Numbered from the stretch's first letter, positions 37,728 through 47,122 are shown. The stretch: 64,000 nt of DNA from Ruegeria lacuscaerulensis (GCF_013033355.1 NZ_WQDY01000009.1:62001-126000); one strand, 5' to 3'. A program made the numbers and translations. The notes: generated by a model from the letters alone, not told the origin.

Positions 37728-38675
37728 ATGCTGCGCTACGCTCTCAAACGCCTGATATCGCTGATGATCAGTTTGGCCGTTGCCTCGGTCGTGATCTTCG
37801 CGGTGATCGAGGTCGCGCCGGGCGATCCGGCGTCCTTCATGCTGGGCGTAAACGCGCAAGAGGACACGCTGGCTGCGCTACGGGCCGAGCTGGGCTTGGA
37901 TGGCTCAAAGCTTGAACGCTACTTCAACTGGGTCAGCGGAATGCTGGTGGGTGATTTCGGCACGTCTTATACCTATCGCACGCCGGTCTCCCAAATGATC
38001 GCCGACCGTATGTGGGTGTCCCTGCCGCTGGCGCTATACGCGCTGACCCTGTCGACGCTGATCGCGTTTCCCGCCGGGATTTATGCTGCTGCGCGTCGGG
38101 GCAAGCCTGGCGATCTGACCGTAATGGGTGCGACGCAGCTGGGCATCGCGGTACCTAATTTCTGGTTTGCCATGATGCTGGTGCTGATCTTTGCCATCAA
38201 CCTGCGCTGGTTCAACGCCGGAGGGTTCGCTGGCTGGGATCAGGGGCTTTGGACCGGGCTGCATTCGTTGACTCTGCCCGCCATCGCGCTGGCCTTACCG
38301 CAGGCGGCGATTCTGGCACGGGTCATGCGCTCATCCCTACTGGATATTCTGGGCGAGGATTTCATGCGCACCGCCCGCGCCAAGGGTCTGTCGCGCCGTC
38401 AGGCCCTGTGGCGGCACGGCGTTCGCAACGCGCTGATCCCGGTGCTGACCATCATTGGGCTGCAGTTTTCATTCCTCTTGGCTGGGTCGATCATCATCGA
38501 ACAGGTCTTTTACCTGCCCGGCCTTGGGCGTTTGGTGTTTCAGGCGATCTCGGCCCGTGATCTGATTGTGGTGGAATCGGTTGTCATGTTGCTGGTCTTT
38601 GCCGTCATCACCGTGAATTTCCTGGTCGATCTGGCCTATGCCGCCGTCGATCCCCGCCTCAGGAGTCGGACATGA
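37728..38675 (+). CDS. ABC transporter permease (DppB-like)
   Basis: A 315-residue inner-membrane subunit with six helices. [24 protein letters not shown] is the typical DppB/OppB first helix. [11 protein letters not shown] follows, and the ATPase-coupling EAA-like loop [29 protein letters not shown] lies near residues 205-233. ATG 37728 is preferred to an in-frame GTG at 37719; neither has a strong Shine-Dalgarno. It starts 40 bp after the channel gene and overlaps the next permease by ATGA. Confidence 0.93.
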   Translation: MLRYALKRLISLMISLAVASVVIFAVIEVAPGDPASFMLGVNAQEDTLAALRAELGLDGSKLERYFNWVSGMLVGDFGTSYTYRTPVSQMIADRMWVSLPLALYALTLSTLIAFPAGIYAAARRGKPGDLTVMGATQLGIAVPNFWFAMMLVLIFAINLRWFNAGGFAGWDQGLWTGLHSLTLPAIALALPQAAILARVMRSSLLDILGEDFMRTARAKGLSRRQALWRHGVRNALIPVLTIIGLQFSFLLAGSIIIEQVFYLPGLGRLVFQAISARDLIVVESVVMLLVFAVITVNFLVDLAYAAVDPRLRSRT

Positions 38676-39487
38676 GCCGCAACCTGATCCTTGGCGCCTT
38701 GCTGGCCTCGCTGGTTCTGCTGGCGGCTTTGGTGTCCTTTGTCTGGACACCTTACGACCACGCCGCGTTGGATATTCCCGGCAAGCTAAAGACGCCAAGC
38801 GCACAGAACTGGTTCGGGACGGATCATTTCGGCCGCGACATGTTTTCGATGATTATGGTCGGTGCGCGCACGTCGATTGCGGTTGCTCTGGTTGCCGTGG
38901 GGATCGGTATGGCGCTGGGCGTGCCGCTTGGCCTGACAGCGGCGGCGCGCAAAGGATCTTGGCTGGATGAGGTGATCATGCGCGGCAATGATCTGGTCTT
39001 TGCCTTCCCATCGCTGGTCATTGCGATCCTGATCACAGCCGTATTCGGCGCAGGGGCGATCAACGCGATTATCGCCATCGGTATCTTTAACATCCCCGTC
39101 TTCGCCCGTATCACCCGCGGCGCGGCGCTGTCCCTGTGGGAGCGTGAGTTCATCCTCGCCGCCCGTGTCTCGGGCAAGGGTGCTGCGCGCATATCGGCGG
39201 AACATATCCTGCCCAATGTCGCCAATCTGCTGATCGTACAGGGCACCATCCAGTTCTCGCTAGGGATACTGGCCGAAGCCGGGCTGTCTTACGTCGGACT
39301 TGGTGCGCAACCGCCCACACCTAGCTGGGGCCGCATGCTGGCCGATGCGCAGACAATGGTCAGTTTTGCCCCGCATTTGGCTCTGATACCAGGGCTGGCG
39401 ATCATTGTCACGGTGCTGGGTCTGAACCTGCTGGGCGACGGGCTGCGCGATTGGCTGGACCCTCGGATCAGGGTGGCGCGCGCATGA
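38672..39487 (+). CDS. ABC transporter permease (DppC-like)
   Basis: A 271-residue second permease subunit. The start [22 protein letters not shown] is followed by the periplasmic NWFGTDHFGRDMFSMIMVGARTS, diagnostic of DppC/OppC. The coupling loop EREFILAARVSGKGAARISAEHILPNV is present. The end, GLNLLGDGLRDWLDPRI, is the standard C-terminus of this family. It overlaps both neighbours by 4 bp. Confidence 0.94.
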   Translation: MSRNLILGALLASLVLLAALVSFVWTPYDHAALDIPGKLKTPSAQNWFGTDHFGRDMFSMIMVGARTSIAVALVAVGIGMALGVPLGLTAAARKGSWLDEVIMRGNDLVFAFPSLVIAILITAVFGAGAINAIIAIGIFNIPVFARITRGAALSLWEREFILAARVSGKGAARISAEHILPNVANLLIVQGTIQFSLGILAEAGLSYVGLGAQPPTPSWGRMLADAQTMVSFAPHLALIPGLAIIVTVLGLNLLGDGLRDWLDPRIRVARA

Positions 39488-41082
39488 GTTTGCTTGAGGT
39501 CGAAAACCTGTCGCTGTCCATCCACGGGGCGCCGATCCTGAAGAAGATTAACCTGTCCATTGATCCCGGCCAGATCGTCGCTGTGACAGGTGAAAGCGGC
39601 TCGGGCAAGTCGATGACCGCTTTGGCCGTGATGCAACTGTTGCCCAACGGGGCGCAGACGCAGGGCGAGATCCGGCTGGAAGGGCGCGACGTGCTGACCA
39701 CTCCCGAAGCTGAGATGTGTGCCCTGCGCGGGGCCGCAATCGGGATGGTGTTTCAGGAGCCGATGACAGCCCTGAACCCGGTGAAGACCATCGGCGATCA
39801 GGTCATGGAAACGATCCTGATCCATAAGGCCATGCCTGCCACGCAGGCTCTGGACCGGACGAAGGAAGTGTTGCGCCGCGTGGGCCTTCCCCCGGAGCGC
39901 TTTCCCCTGTCTCGCTATCCGCATGAGTTGTCGGGCGGGCAACGCCAGCGCGTTGTCATCGCCATGGCCATTGCCTTGCGGCCCACGTTGCTGATCGCGG
40001 ATGAGCCGACAACCGCGCTGGATGTAACAACGCAGGCGCAAATCCTCGATCTGCTGAAGGGGTTGGTGCGCGAATACGGCATGGGTCTGCTGATGATCAC
40101 CCATGATCTGGCCGTGGTCGCTGACATGGCAGACCAGATCGTCGTGATGCGGCACGGCGAGGTCGTGGAAGCTGGCCCCACCGACGATCTGCTGCGAAAC
40201 ATGCAGCACCCTTATACCCGTATGCTGTTTGAGGCCTCGGGTCATCAGGTGGCCTTGCCCGACACAGCGGGGGATCGCCCGTTGTTAGAGGTCACTCAGG
40301 TCGTCCGCGACTATCACTTGCCGCGCAAGGGTCTGTTCGACAAGCCGGGCCACCACCGCGCGGTGGATCAGGTCAGCTTTACGCTCAATCGTGGTGAACG
40401 ACTGGGTTTGGTAGGTGAGTCTGGATGTGGAAAATCGACCCTAACGCGTGCGATTCTGGGCTTGGAAGAGGTGCAAGCGGGGGAAATCCGTCTGGATGGC
40501 GCACCCGTTTTCACGGGCCACAAACCAAACCCTGCGGTGCGTCGTAAAATGCAGGTGGTGTTTCAGGACCCCTATGGCAGCTTCAACCCCCGCCACAAAG
40601 TCGCGCGTTTGATCACCGAACCGTTTCATTTGCTGGACACGCCGCCTACTGGGACCGAGCGGCAGGACCGGATCGCAGAAATGCTGACCGCCGTCGGCCT
40701 CAGCCCTAATGACGCTGGGAAATACATCCACGAGTTCTCGGGCGGGCAGCGTCAGCGTATCGCCATTGCCCGTGCCTTGATCATCCGCCCCGAATTGATC
40801 CTGTTTGATGAAGCGGTCTCGGCCCTTGATGTTTCAGTTCGTGCGCAAATCCTGGATCTGCTGGCCGAGCTGTGCGCGACCTATGACCTGACCTATCTGT
40901 TCATCAGCCACGACCTGAGCGTGGTGCGCACGATCACTGATCGGGTGATGGTCATGCAGGCGGGCAAGATCGTGGAACAAGGCGAGACCGAGCAGGTCTT
41001 TACCCATCCGCAGCACAGCTATACCCGTACCCTGATCGACGCCGCGCCGGTGCTGCCTGATATCGGGGCGCTTGCTGGCTGA
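39484..41082 (+). CDS. ABC transporter ATP-binding protein, fused DppD-DppF type
   Basis: A 532-residue protein with two complete ATPase domains, so one gene supplies both nucleotide-binding subunits. Domain 1 has Walker [10 protein letters not shown] (about 36-44), signature LSGGQRQRV and Walker [13 protein letters not shown]. Domain 2 has [18 protein letters not shown] and [12 protein letters not shown], in which the usual EP after DE is changed to A. Each domain ends with the peptide-family C-terminal HPYTR / HSYTR segment. ATG 39484 overlaps the permease stop. Confidence 0.94.
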   Translation: MSLLEVENLSLSIHGAPILKKINLSIDPGQIVAVTGESGSGKSMTALAVMQLLPNGAQTQGEIRLEGRDVLTTPEAEMCALRGAAIGMVFQEPMTALNPVKTIGDQVMETILIHKAMPATQALDRTKEVLRRVGLPPERFPLSRYPHELSGGQRQRVVIAMAIALRPTLLIADEPTTALDVTTQAQILDLLKGLVREYGMGLLMITHDLAVVADMADQIVVMRHGEVVEAGPTDDLLRNMQHPYTRMLFEASGHQVALPDTAGDRPLLEVTQVVRDYHLPRKGLFDKPGHHRAVDQVSFTLNRGERLGLVGESGCGKSTLTRAILGLEEVQAGEIRLDGAPVFTGHKPNPAVRRKMQVVFQDPYGSFNPRHKVARLITEPFHLLDTPPTGTERQDRIAEMLTAVGLSPNDAGKYIHEFSGGQRQRIAIARALIIRPELILFDEAVSALDVSVRAQILDLLAELCATYDLTYLFISHDLSVVRTITDRVMVMQAGKIVEQGETEQVFTHPQHSYTRTLIDAAPVLPDIGALAG

Positions 41083-41114
41083 TATGTATGATTAGAGCCT
41101 GAATGGAGAGAAAC

Positions 41115-42566
41115 ATGCCCAATCCTCTTTGGTTCAACCCCGCACTTTGTTTGATCGGTGGAGAGTGGATCGCGCCCTCTGCTGGCGTCGACCTGCCTTT
41201 GATCAACCCCTCGGACGGTACTGAAATCTGTCACATCGCTCGGGGGGATGCGTCCGATATCGATGCGGCGGTCGCTTCTGCGCAGGCGGCACTGGATGGG
41301 GATTGGGGTCGAAAAACCGCACTGGAGCGCGGGCGCATCCTGACTCGTTTAGGTCAGTTGGTACTTGAACGCATGGACGATCTGGCCGCGTTGGAGGCGA
41401 TGGATGTGGGCAAACCGCTGACTCAGGCGCGCGCGGATGCGGTGGCCTTGGCGCGGTATTGCGAATTCTACGGCGGCGCGGCGGATAAGGTTATGGGCGA
41501 GACGATTCCCTATCTGGACGGCTACACCGTTTATACCCTGCGCGAACCCCATGGGGTGACGGGCCATATTGTGCCGTGGAACTACCCGATGCAGATCATC
41601 GGGCGTTCGGTCGGGGCGGCACTGGCGATGGGCAATGCCTGCGTCCTGAAACCTGCGGAAGAGGCTTGCCTGACCGCGCTGGCCTTAGCTCATCTGGCCC
41701 AACAAGCGGGTTTGCCAGCTGGTGCGTTAAACGTGGTGCCAGGTTTAGGGGCCGAAGCCGGAGCGGCACTGTCGGCGCATCCGGGCGTCCACCATATCTC
41801 GTTTACAGGGTCGGTCGCGACAGGGGCCTTGGTGCAGCAGGCGGCGGGGCGCAATGTTGTACCAGTAACATTGGAATTGGGCGGAAAATCCCCGCAACTG
41901 GTGTTTGATGATGCCGATCTGGACGCGGCCCTTCCGTTTCTGGTGAATGCGGGTATTCAGAACGCGGGGCAAACCTGTTCGGCCTCGTCCCGTATTCTAG
42001 TGCAGCGTGGGGTTTACGAGCAGGTCAAGGCGCGCATGGTTGCGGCCTATGCTGATCTGACCGTTGGACCTGCGGCGCAGGATTTGCGGGTGGGGCCGTT
42101 GATCTCGGCCCGTCAAAAAGAGATTGTCGAAGGGTTTCTGGCCAAAGGCAAAGATCTGACCATCGCCGGCCAAGGACAGATCGTTGAGGATGCTCCGGCT
42201 CAAGGTGCTTATGTGCGGCCAACCCTGTTCGCCGATGTGCCGCCTGATCACATGTTGGCGCGGGAAGAGATTTTCGGCCCGGTGCAGGTGCTGATCCCTT
42301 TCGACACCGAGGACGAAGCCGCAGAGATCGCCAACAGCACCGACTATGGGCTTGTCGCCAGCATCTGGACCCGCGACGGCGCACGGCAGATGCGGCTGGC
42401 GAAACGGCTGAATGCGGGGCAAGTCTTCGTCAATAACTACGGGGCAGGCGGCGGGGTCGAGCTGCCCTTTGGCGGCGTCGGCAAATCCGGTCATGGCCGA
42501 GAAAAGGGTTTCGAGGCGCTATACGGCTTTTCACAACTTAAAACCGTGGCAAATTACCATGGTTAG
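41115..42566 (+). CDS. Aldehyde dehydrogenase family protein
   Basis: A 483-residue NAD(P)-dependent aldehyde dehydrogenase. The cofactor region WNYPMQIIGRSVGAALAMGN, FTGSVATGALVQQ, the general-base glutamate in TLELGGKSPQLVF and the nucleophilic cysteine in NAGQTCSASSRILV are present. The end, GGVELPFGGVGKSGHGREKG, is typical of the betaine/aminobutyraldehyde dehydrogenase branch. Its position 32 bp after the ABC ATPase suggests it oxidises an aldehyde derived from the imported compound, perhaps an amine-derived aldehyde; this is inference. Confidence 0.93.
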   Translation: MPNPLWFNPALCLIGGEWIAPSAGVDLPLINPSDGTEICHIARGDASDIDAAVASAQAALDGDWGRKTALERGRILTRLGQLVLERMDDLAALEAMDVGKPLTQARADAVALARYCEFYGGAADKVMGETIPYLDGYTVYTLREPHGVTGHIVPWNYPMQIIGRSVGAALAMGNACVLKPAEEACLTALALAHLAQQAGLPAGALNVVPGLGAEAGAALSAHPGVHHISFTGSVATGALVQQAAGRNVVPVTLELGGKSPQLVFDDADLDAALPFLVNAGIQNAGQTCSASSRILVQRGVYEQVKARMVAAYADLTVGPAAQDLRVGPLISARQKEIVEGFLAKGKDLTIAGQGQIVEDAPAQGAYVRPTLFADVPPDHMLAREEIFGPVQVLIPFDTEDEAAEIANSTDYGLVASIWTRDGARQMRLAKRLNAGQVFVNNYGAGGGVELPFGGVGKSGHGREKGFEALYGFSQLKTVANYHG

Positions 42567-42569
42567 GGT

Positions 42570-43862
42570 CTAGACGATCACCTCAATCGCTTTTTGCGCG
42601 CCAACGCCGAAGACGCGTTTGTAACGTTCGATCTCGTCTGCCGGTCCCATCGCCTTTTCAGGGTTGTCCGACAATTTCACCGTCGGACGGCCATTGGCCG
42701 AGACCGCTTTGCACACCAGCGAAAACGGTGCCAGTGCGTCATGCGAGACCAGCCCGCGGAAATCGTTGGTCAGCAATGTACCCCAGCCAAAGGACACTTT
42801 TGTCCGTCCGGCGAATTGGCCATGCAGCTCTCGGATCTTGTCGACATCCAGCCCATCCGAGAAGATGACGCGTTTTTCACGCGGGTCCTCGCCGCGTGAC
42901 TTCCACCAGTTGATCGCGGTTTCCGCCCCCGTTGCTGGGTCGCCACTATCGACACGGATGCCAGTCCAGCCTGCAAGCCAGTCGGGCGCACTGTCCAGAA
43001 AGCCCTGTGTTCCATAGGTGTCCGGCAAGATGATGCGCAAGTTGCCGTCATGTTCTTCATGCCAGTCGCTGAGAACATCATACGGAGCTTGCGCCAGTTC
43101 CGCGTCCGTATCGGCCAGCGCGGAATAGACCATGGGCAGTTCATGCGCGTTGGTGCCGATGGCTTCAACCTCGCGCCGCATGGCGATCAGGCAGTTCGAG
43201 GTGCCGGAAAATGCAGACCCTAATCCTTCGATCATGGCTTGTACGCACCAGTCCTGCCACAGGAACGAATGACGCCGCCGGGTGCCGAAATCCGCAATGC
43301 CCAGTCCATCAATGTCGCGCAATTGTTCAATCTTTTCCCAAACGCGGGTCATTGCGCGGGCATAGAGCACCTGCAGCTCGAACCGGCGCATGTCGTTCAG
43401 CACGGCGCGCGAGCGTAGCTCCATCAGTACGGCAAGCGCGGGAATTTCCCACAGCATGACCTCGTGCCATTTGCCCTCGAACGTCAGCTCGTACTGATCG
43501 CCCTTGCGTTCCAGATGATAGGGGGGCAGGCGCAGATTCTCGAACCACTCCATGAAATCGGACCGGAACATCTGTCGTTTGCCGTAGAACATATTGCCCC
43601 GCAGCCACGTGCTTTCGCCACGGCTGAGGCTGAGTGAGCGGATATGATCCAGCTGTTCGCGCAGTTCACCCTCGTCGATGAGCTTGGCCAAAGGGATGTG
43701 ATTCGACCGATTAATCAGCGAAAACACAACATCCGTTTGGGGCCGATTTCGAAACACTGACTGGCACATCAGCAGTTTGTAGAAATCTGTGTCGATTAAA
43801 GACCGTACAATCGGGTCAATCTGCCATTTATGATTGTACACACGTGCCGCAATATCGACCAT
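42570..43862 (-). CDS. pncB: Nicotinate phosphoribosyltransferase
   Basis: A 430-residue enzyme of the Preiss-Handler NAD salvage route, converting nicotinate and PRPP to nicotinate mononucleotide. The N-terminal IVRSLIDTDFYKLLMCQSVF, RRHSFLWQDWCVQAMIEGLG, the GTSNCLIAMR substrate loop, IRVDSGDPATGAETAI and FGWGTLLTNDF are diagnostic. pncA, which makes its substrate, lies 700 bp away on the same strand. A nested palindrome 67 bp upstream of the start could be its operator. Confidence 0.96.
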   Translation of the reverse strand: MVDIAARVYNHKWQIDPIVRSLIDTDFYKLLMCQSVFRNRPQTDVVFSLINRSNHIPLAKLIDEGELREQLDHIRSLSLSRGESTWLRGNMFYGKRQMFRSDFMEWFENLRLPPYHLERKGDQYELTFEGKWHEVMLWEIPALAVLMELRSRAVLNDMRRFELQVLYARAMTRVWEKIEQLRDIDGLGIADFGTRRRHSFLWQDWCVQAMIEGLGSAFSGTSNCLIAMRREVEAIGTNAHELPMVYSALADTDAELAQAPYDVLSDWHEEHDGNLRIILPDTYGTQGFLDSAPDWLAGWTGIRVDSGDPATGAETAINWWKSRGEDPREKRVIFSDGLDVDKIRELHGQFAGRTKVSFGWGTLLTNDFRGLVSHDALAPFSLVCKAVSANGRPTVKLSDNPEKAMGPADEIERYKRVFGVGAQKAIEVIV

Positions 43863-43928
43863 GAGGAACTCCTGCGATTTCCGTTGTTAGATCAATCGGT
43901 GCGTGGAATGGCAAGAGTCGCTGGTTTG

Positions 43929-43952
43929 GTGACAATGACAATGTCAGGTCAC
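43929..43952. promoter_or_regulatory. Nested palindrome upstream of pncB
   Basis: An inner perfect inverted repeat TGACA-A-TGTCA (43936-43946) is flanked by GTGAC (43929-43933) and GTCAC (43948-43952). It lies in the 163-bp region between pncB and the divergent hypothetical gene. Size and symmetry suit a dimeric repressor, and NAD salvage genes are often repressed by NrtR/NadQ-type regulators, but I cannot match this to a known consensus. Confidence 0.35.
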
Positions 43953-44025
43953 AAAGCGAGCATATTGTGTGTTCTTTTCACCGGTTAGTGAGAAGAGAGG
44001 TCGAAGGACGAGGTTAAGTTGGTGA

Positions 44026-44559
44026 ATGGTTCTCGAGTACGATTTTGACATTGTTGTCGTCGATCCGGGGGAAGGGGATTCAGATTCGGGCCCGGATGGT
44101 TTTTCGAAGAAACCAGTGCTGCGTGCGATGTTTCGCAGTGTGAAGACTGCGGATGCTCTGAGGGCGGCCTCTCCAAAAATTCGCAAGATTTTTCAGGATG
44201 CGGGCTTTGGTCTGGACGCAACCGGCAGCGATCTTGTGCACGGCCTATACCGGCCAAGGGATGAGGCTGAACGGGAGCGGATCCTGCGCGCTCTGTTTGC
44301 CAATATTCGCAAGATGGGCGTTCAGGGCGAATATTGCGGCGAGTTCGATTTCCGAAAGTTCCTTCGGGACATAAAAAACGCCCGTCCGCGCAATGGTCAG
44401 CGCCGTACAGTTGCGGACTGGACGCCAAACCCTCGGTACAAATCCCCAGCATCGCCCGAACGCCGTACCTTGCCGGGACGGATCGGCGTGGCACTTGGGC
44501 TGGCCGTAATTCTGTTTGTTATTGTCAAATACCTGGCCGAGCGTGGCGCGACCCCTTAG
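44026..44559 (+). CDS. Hypothetical tail-anchored protein
   Basis: A 177-residue protein I do not recognise. The N-terminal ~150 residues are hydrophilic and charged, with a KTADALRAASPKIRKIFQDAG helix and an RDEAERERILRALFANIRKMG helix. A single C-terminal hydrophobic segment (IGVALGLAVILFVIVKYLAE, ending 5 residues before the C-terminus) suggests tail anchoring with the bulk of the protein in the cytosol. It is convergent with and overlaps pncA by 4 bp and is divergent from pncB. Confidence 0.6.
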   Translation: MVLEYDFDIVVVDPGEGDSDSGPDGFSKKPVLRAMFRSVKTADALRAASPKIRKIFQDAGFGLDATGSDLVHGLYRPRDEAERERILRALFANIRKMGVQGEYCGEFDFRKFLRDIKNARPRNGQRRTVADWTPNPRYKSPASPERRTLPGRIGVALGLAVILFVIVKYLAERGATP

Positions 44560-45149
44560 GACAGCGTTACACCGGCGTCACGCATCGCGGCTTCAGCCGT
44601 CGCCAGTGAACCATCCAGATCAATAGCGCGGCAAACGTCCAACCGAACTGTGACCTCGAATCCCAGCCGGGCTGCGTCCACGGCCGAGAAGTGTACACAG
44701 AAGTCTGTTGCCAACCCTACAATCGTCAGTTTTCGTATGCCGCGCGTGTTCAGGTATCCTTCCAACCCTGTTGGGGTGGTCTTGTCGTTTTCGAAAAAGG
44801 CAGAATAGCTATCGATGGTTGGGCGGAACCCCTTGCGGATGATCAGGTCCGCATCTGTGCGCAGATTGGGGTGAAACATGGCACCGTGCGTATCTTGCAC
44901 GCAATGATCCGGCCAGAGCACTTGCGGGCCATAGGGCATTTCTGTCGCGTCAAAAGGGTTCTTTCCTGCATGAGAGCTGGCGAATGAGGAATGCCCTGCC
45001 GGATGCCAGTCCTGCGTCAGGATCACCGCGTCGAACTCATCCATAATCGCGTTGATCGGGGCGACGATCTCATCGCCGCCGGGAACGGCCAACGCACCGC
45101 CGGGGCAGAAATCGTTCTGGACGTCGATTACGATCAGGGCATGGGTCAT
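44556..45149 (-). CDS. pncA: Nicotinamidase
   Basis: A 197-residue cysteine hydrolase converting nicotinamide to nicotinate. The catalytic aspartate is in ALIVIDVQNDFCPGGALAV, the metal site is HPAGHSSFASSH, the lysine lies in IIRKGFRP and the nucleophilic cysteine in VGLATDFCVHFSAVDA. Together with pncB it completes nicotinamide-to-NaMN salvage. Confidence 0.95.
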   Translation of the reverse strand: MTHALIVIDVQNDFCPGGALAVPGGDEIVAPINAIMDEFDAVILTQDWHPAGHSSFASSHAGKNPFDATEMPYGPQVLWPDHCVQDTHGAMFHPNLRTDADLIIRKGFRPTIDSYSAFFENDKTTPTGLEGYLNTRGIRKLTIVGLATDFCVHFSAVDAARLGFEVTVRLDVCRAIDLDGSLATAEAAMRDAGVTLS

Positions 45150-45242
45150 TGTGCTCTCCTTTTCGGTTATCGGTAAGGGCGCGCGCGGGGGGCGTCAATC
45201 CGGTCCCTTGCGACTCTGCGCGCGTGGGGCTAGACCGCGCGC

Positions 45243-46148
45243 ATGTATACCATCGCTGCCCTCTATCACTTCACCCGTTTCGCTGATCACGCCGCCCTGC
45301 GCGAACCCCTGTTGGACCTTTGCCTCGCGCAATCCGTCAAAGGTACGCTGCTGCTTGCGCAAGAGGGGATCAACGGCACCATCGCGGGCCCCCGCGCCGG
45401 GATTGACGCGGTGCTGGCCCATATCAAGGCGCTGCCGGGTTGTGCCGATTTGGAGTGGAAAGAGGCCACCGCCGACCACCCGCCCTTTGGCAAGATGAAG
45501 GTGCGCCTGAAGAAAGAGATCGTGACCATGGGCCAACCGGATGTCGATCCGCTTGCCCGCGTCGGCAATTATGTCGAGCCTGAGGAGTGGAACGACCTGA
45601 TCCGCTCGGACGATGTGGTGGTGATCGACACGCGCAACGATTACGAGGTGGCGATTGGTACGTTTGAGGGCGCTATAGACCCTGAAACAGCCAGTTTCCG
45701 CGAATTCCCGGCGTGGTGGGAAGAAAACAAGGAGCGCTTCCACAACAAGCGCGTGGCCATGTTCTGCACCGGCGGTATCCGCTGTGAGAAATCAACCAAC
45801 TTCCTGCTGGGGCAGGGGGTCGAGGATGTCTATCACCTCAAGGGTGGTATCCTGCGTTACCTTGAGGAAATGCCCGCCGAGGACAGCACCTGGCAAGGTG
45901 AGTGCTTTGTGTTCGACAACCGCGTTTCTGTGGGGCATGGGCTGGTCGAGGGGCCTCATAACCTGTGCCACGGCTGCCGCCGCCCGATCCGGCCCGAGGA
46001 TATGAAACGGCCCGAATATGAGCACGGCGTTGCGTGCCACCAATGCGTAGATGAGACCTCGGAAGCGGACAAAATGCGCTTCCGCGAGCGGCAAAAGCAG
46101 ATCGGTCTAGCACGTTCGCGCGGGCAGGAACATCTGGGAGCAGATTAA
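45243..46148 (+). CDS. trhO: tRNA uridine(34) hydroxylase, rhodanese-like (TrhO/YceA)
   Basis: A 301-residue rhodanese-fold enzyme that hydroxylates U34 of certain tRNAs with O2. An N-terminal acylphosphatase-like domain contains KGTLLLAQEGINGTIAGPRAG. The rhodanese domain holds VVVIDTRNDYEVAIGTFEGA and the active-site FCTGGIRCEKST with C175. The C-terminal CHGCRRPI and CHQC cysteine pairs match family members that bind zinc. ATG 45243 gives the usual MYTIAALYHFT start. Confidence 0.93.
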   Translation: MYTIAALYHFTRFADHAALREPLLDLCLAQSVKGTLLLAQEGINGTIAGPRAGIDAVLAHIKALPGCADLEWKEATADHPPFGKMKVRLKKEIVTMGQPDVDPLARVGNYVEPEEWNDLIRSDDVVVIDTRNDYEVAIGTFEGAIDPETASFREFPAWWEENKERFHNKRVAMFCTGGIRCEKSTNFLLGQGVEDVYHLKGGILRYLEEMPAEDSTWQGECFVFDNRVSVGHGLVEGPHNLCHGCRRPIRPEDMKRPEYEHGVACHQCVDETSEADKMRFRERQKQIGLARSRGQEHLGAD

Positions 46149-46217
46149 GCCAATTCCGGTTGCAGGCCCCGGTGCAAACCGGGATGATCACACGCAGACC
46201 CTGTGACCGGAGGCCCA

Positions 46218-46718
46218 ATGTCGCGCAAACCCACCACTCTGGAGGAATGGAAATCGACCCTGCTGGCGGCGGGTGGCATGGTTGTGGCCAGTTTCGTGGC
46301 GTGGTTCGGCCTATCACGCCTGAGCGAGGCCACCGCAGGCGATACGATCGGTACCCTCGCCTCGGTCGGTTTGCTGTTGTGGATCGTGTCGCAGTCCTGG
46401 TTCTACATGACCCAAGTGAAATCGCCGCGTCGTGTGCTGTTCTTGATGGGCGTTTCCTTTATTCAGGTCGTCCCCTTCCTGTTCGCCGCCGTCTACGGTG
46501 CGTTCGGCTATAAAGACAACTGCGTGGTCGGTGCCAGCGGACCGGGGGACATCCTGTATTTCTCATACGTCACCTTCACCACCGTTGGATATGGTGACAT
46601 GGCCCCGACCGGCCTGTGCCGCGCGTTGGCCGTGTCCGAAGCGGTGACAGGCTACATCTTGCTGGGCCTCTTCGTCGCCGCTGCAGTGGCACTTTATGCC
46701 CGAAACCACTCGGATTAG
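46218..46718 (+). CDS. Two-helix potassium channel family protein
   Basis: A ~166-residue membrane protein with an N-terminal pair of hydrophobic segments (MVVASFVAWFGL; TIGTLASVGLLLWIVSQSW), a further helix, and a pore module ending with VTFTTVGYGDMAPTG, the TVGYGD potassium selectivity filter. An inner helix (AVTGYILLGLFVAAAVALY) follows. No cytosolic RCK domain is present. ATG 46218 has CGGAGG 4 nt upstream. The gating signal is unknown. Confidence 0.88.
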   Translation: MSRKPTTLEEWKSTLLAAGGMVVASFVAWFGLSRLSEATAGDTIGTLASVGLLLWIVSQSWFYMTQVKSPRRVLFLMGVSFIQVVPFLFAAVYGAFGYKDNCVVGASGPGDILYFSYVTFTTVGYGDMAPTGLCRALAVSEAVTGYILLGLFVAAAVALYARNHSD

Positions 46719-46721
46719 AGC

Positions 46722-47051
46722 CTATTTGTTGGTGTCAATCCACCGGGACATCATGTGCTTGTCGCGGAAACACTCAGACGGTATCGGTCTGCGTTTGGAA
46801 CGCGAGATCCGTTCAGCAAAAGCGACCTGTTTGCCAGTGGGGTAATTGGCAAATGGCGACGGGTCATCTTGTTTATGCGCCGAAATCCACTGGGACATGG
46901 CCCTGCGGTCGCGTTGTGCCTCGACCGGGATTTCAAGCGCCGATTGCTGGGCAATCGCGCGCGCATAGCGCATCTGCCGGTCCGTGACGGGCAGCATGTG
47001 ATAGTCGTTGCTGGGTGCGTCGTACCAGCTTTGACGGGCAGCGTTGGCCAT
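46722..47051 (-). CDS. Hypothetical SOS-controlled protein with a duplicated ~39-residue motif
   Basis: A 109-residue cytosolic protein. Residues 21-60 and 71-109 are two copies of the same unit: Q-x2-[YF]-A-x2-I, then IP-x-E-x3-RD, then M-S-x-W-I-x3-K. A similar pattern occurs, as I recall it, at the C-termini of some type IA topoisomerases and other DNA-acting proteins, which would suit a DNA-repair role, but this is inference. ATG 47051 follows GGAGG; a longer start would place the LexA boxes inside the coding region. The promoter is described separately. It ends 4 bp from the convergent channel gene. Confidence 0.75.
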   Translation of the reverse strand: MANAARQSWYDAPSNDYHMLPVTDRQMRYARAIAQQSALEIPVEAQRDRRAMSQWISAHKQDDPSPFANYPTGKQVAFAERISRSKRRPIPSECFRDKHMMSRWIDTNK

Positions 47052-47089
47052 AGCTCGAATACCTCCGTTCCACCTCAGACATTCATGTG

Positions 47090-47122
47090 GAACAAATATA
47101 GAACATTTTAGGAACTTTTCAA
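47090..47122 (-). promoter_or_regulatory. SOS promoter with two overlapping LexA boxes
   Basis: Reverse strand: -35 TTGAAA (47122-47117), 16-bp spacer, -10 TATATT (47100-47095). Three GTTC repeats at exact 7-bp spacing (47115-47112, 47104-47101, 47093-47090) make two perfect GTTC-N7-GTTC alphaproteobacterial LexA sites covering the spacer and the -10 box. The last repeat is 39 bp from the start codon of the 109-residue protein gene. Confidence 0.82.
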
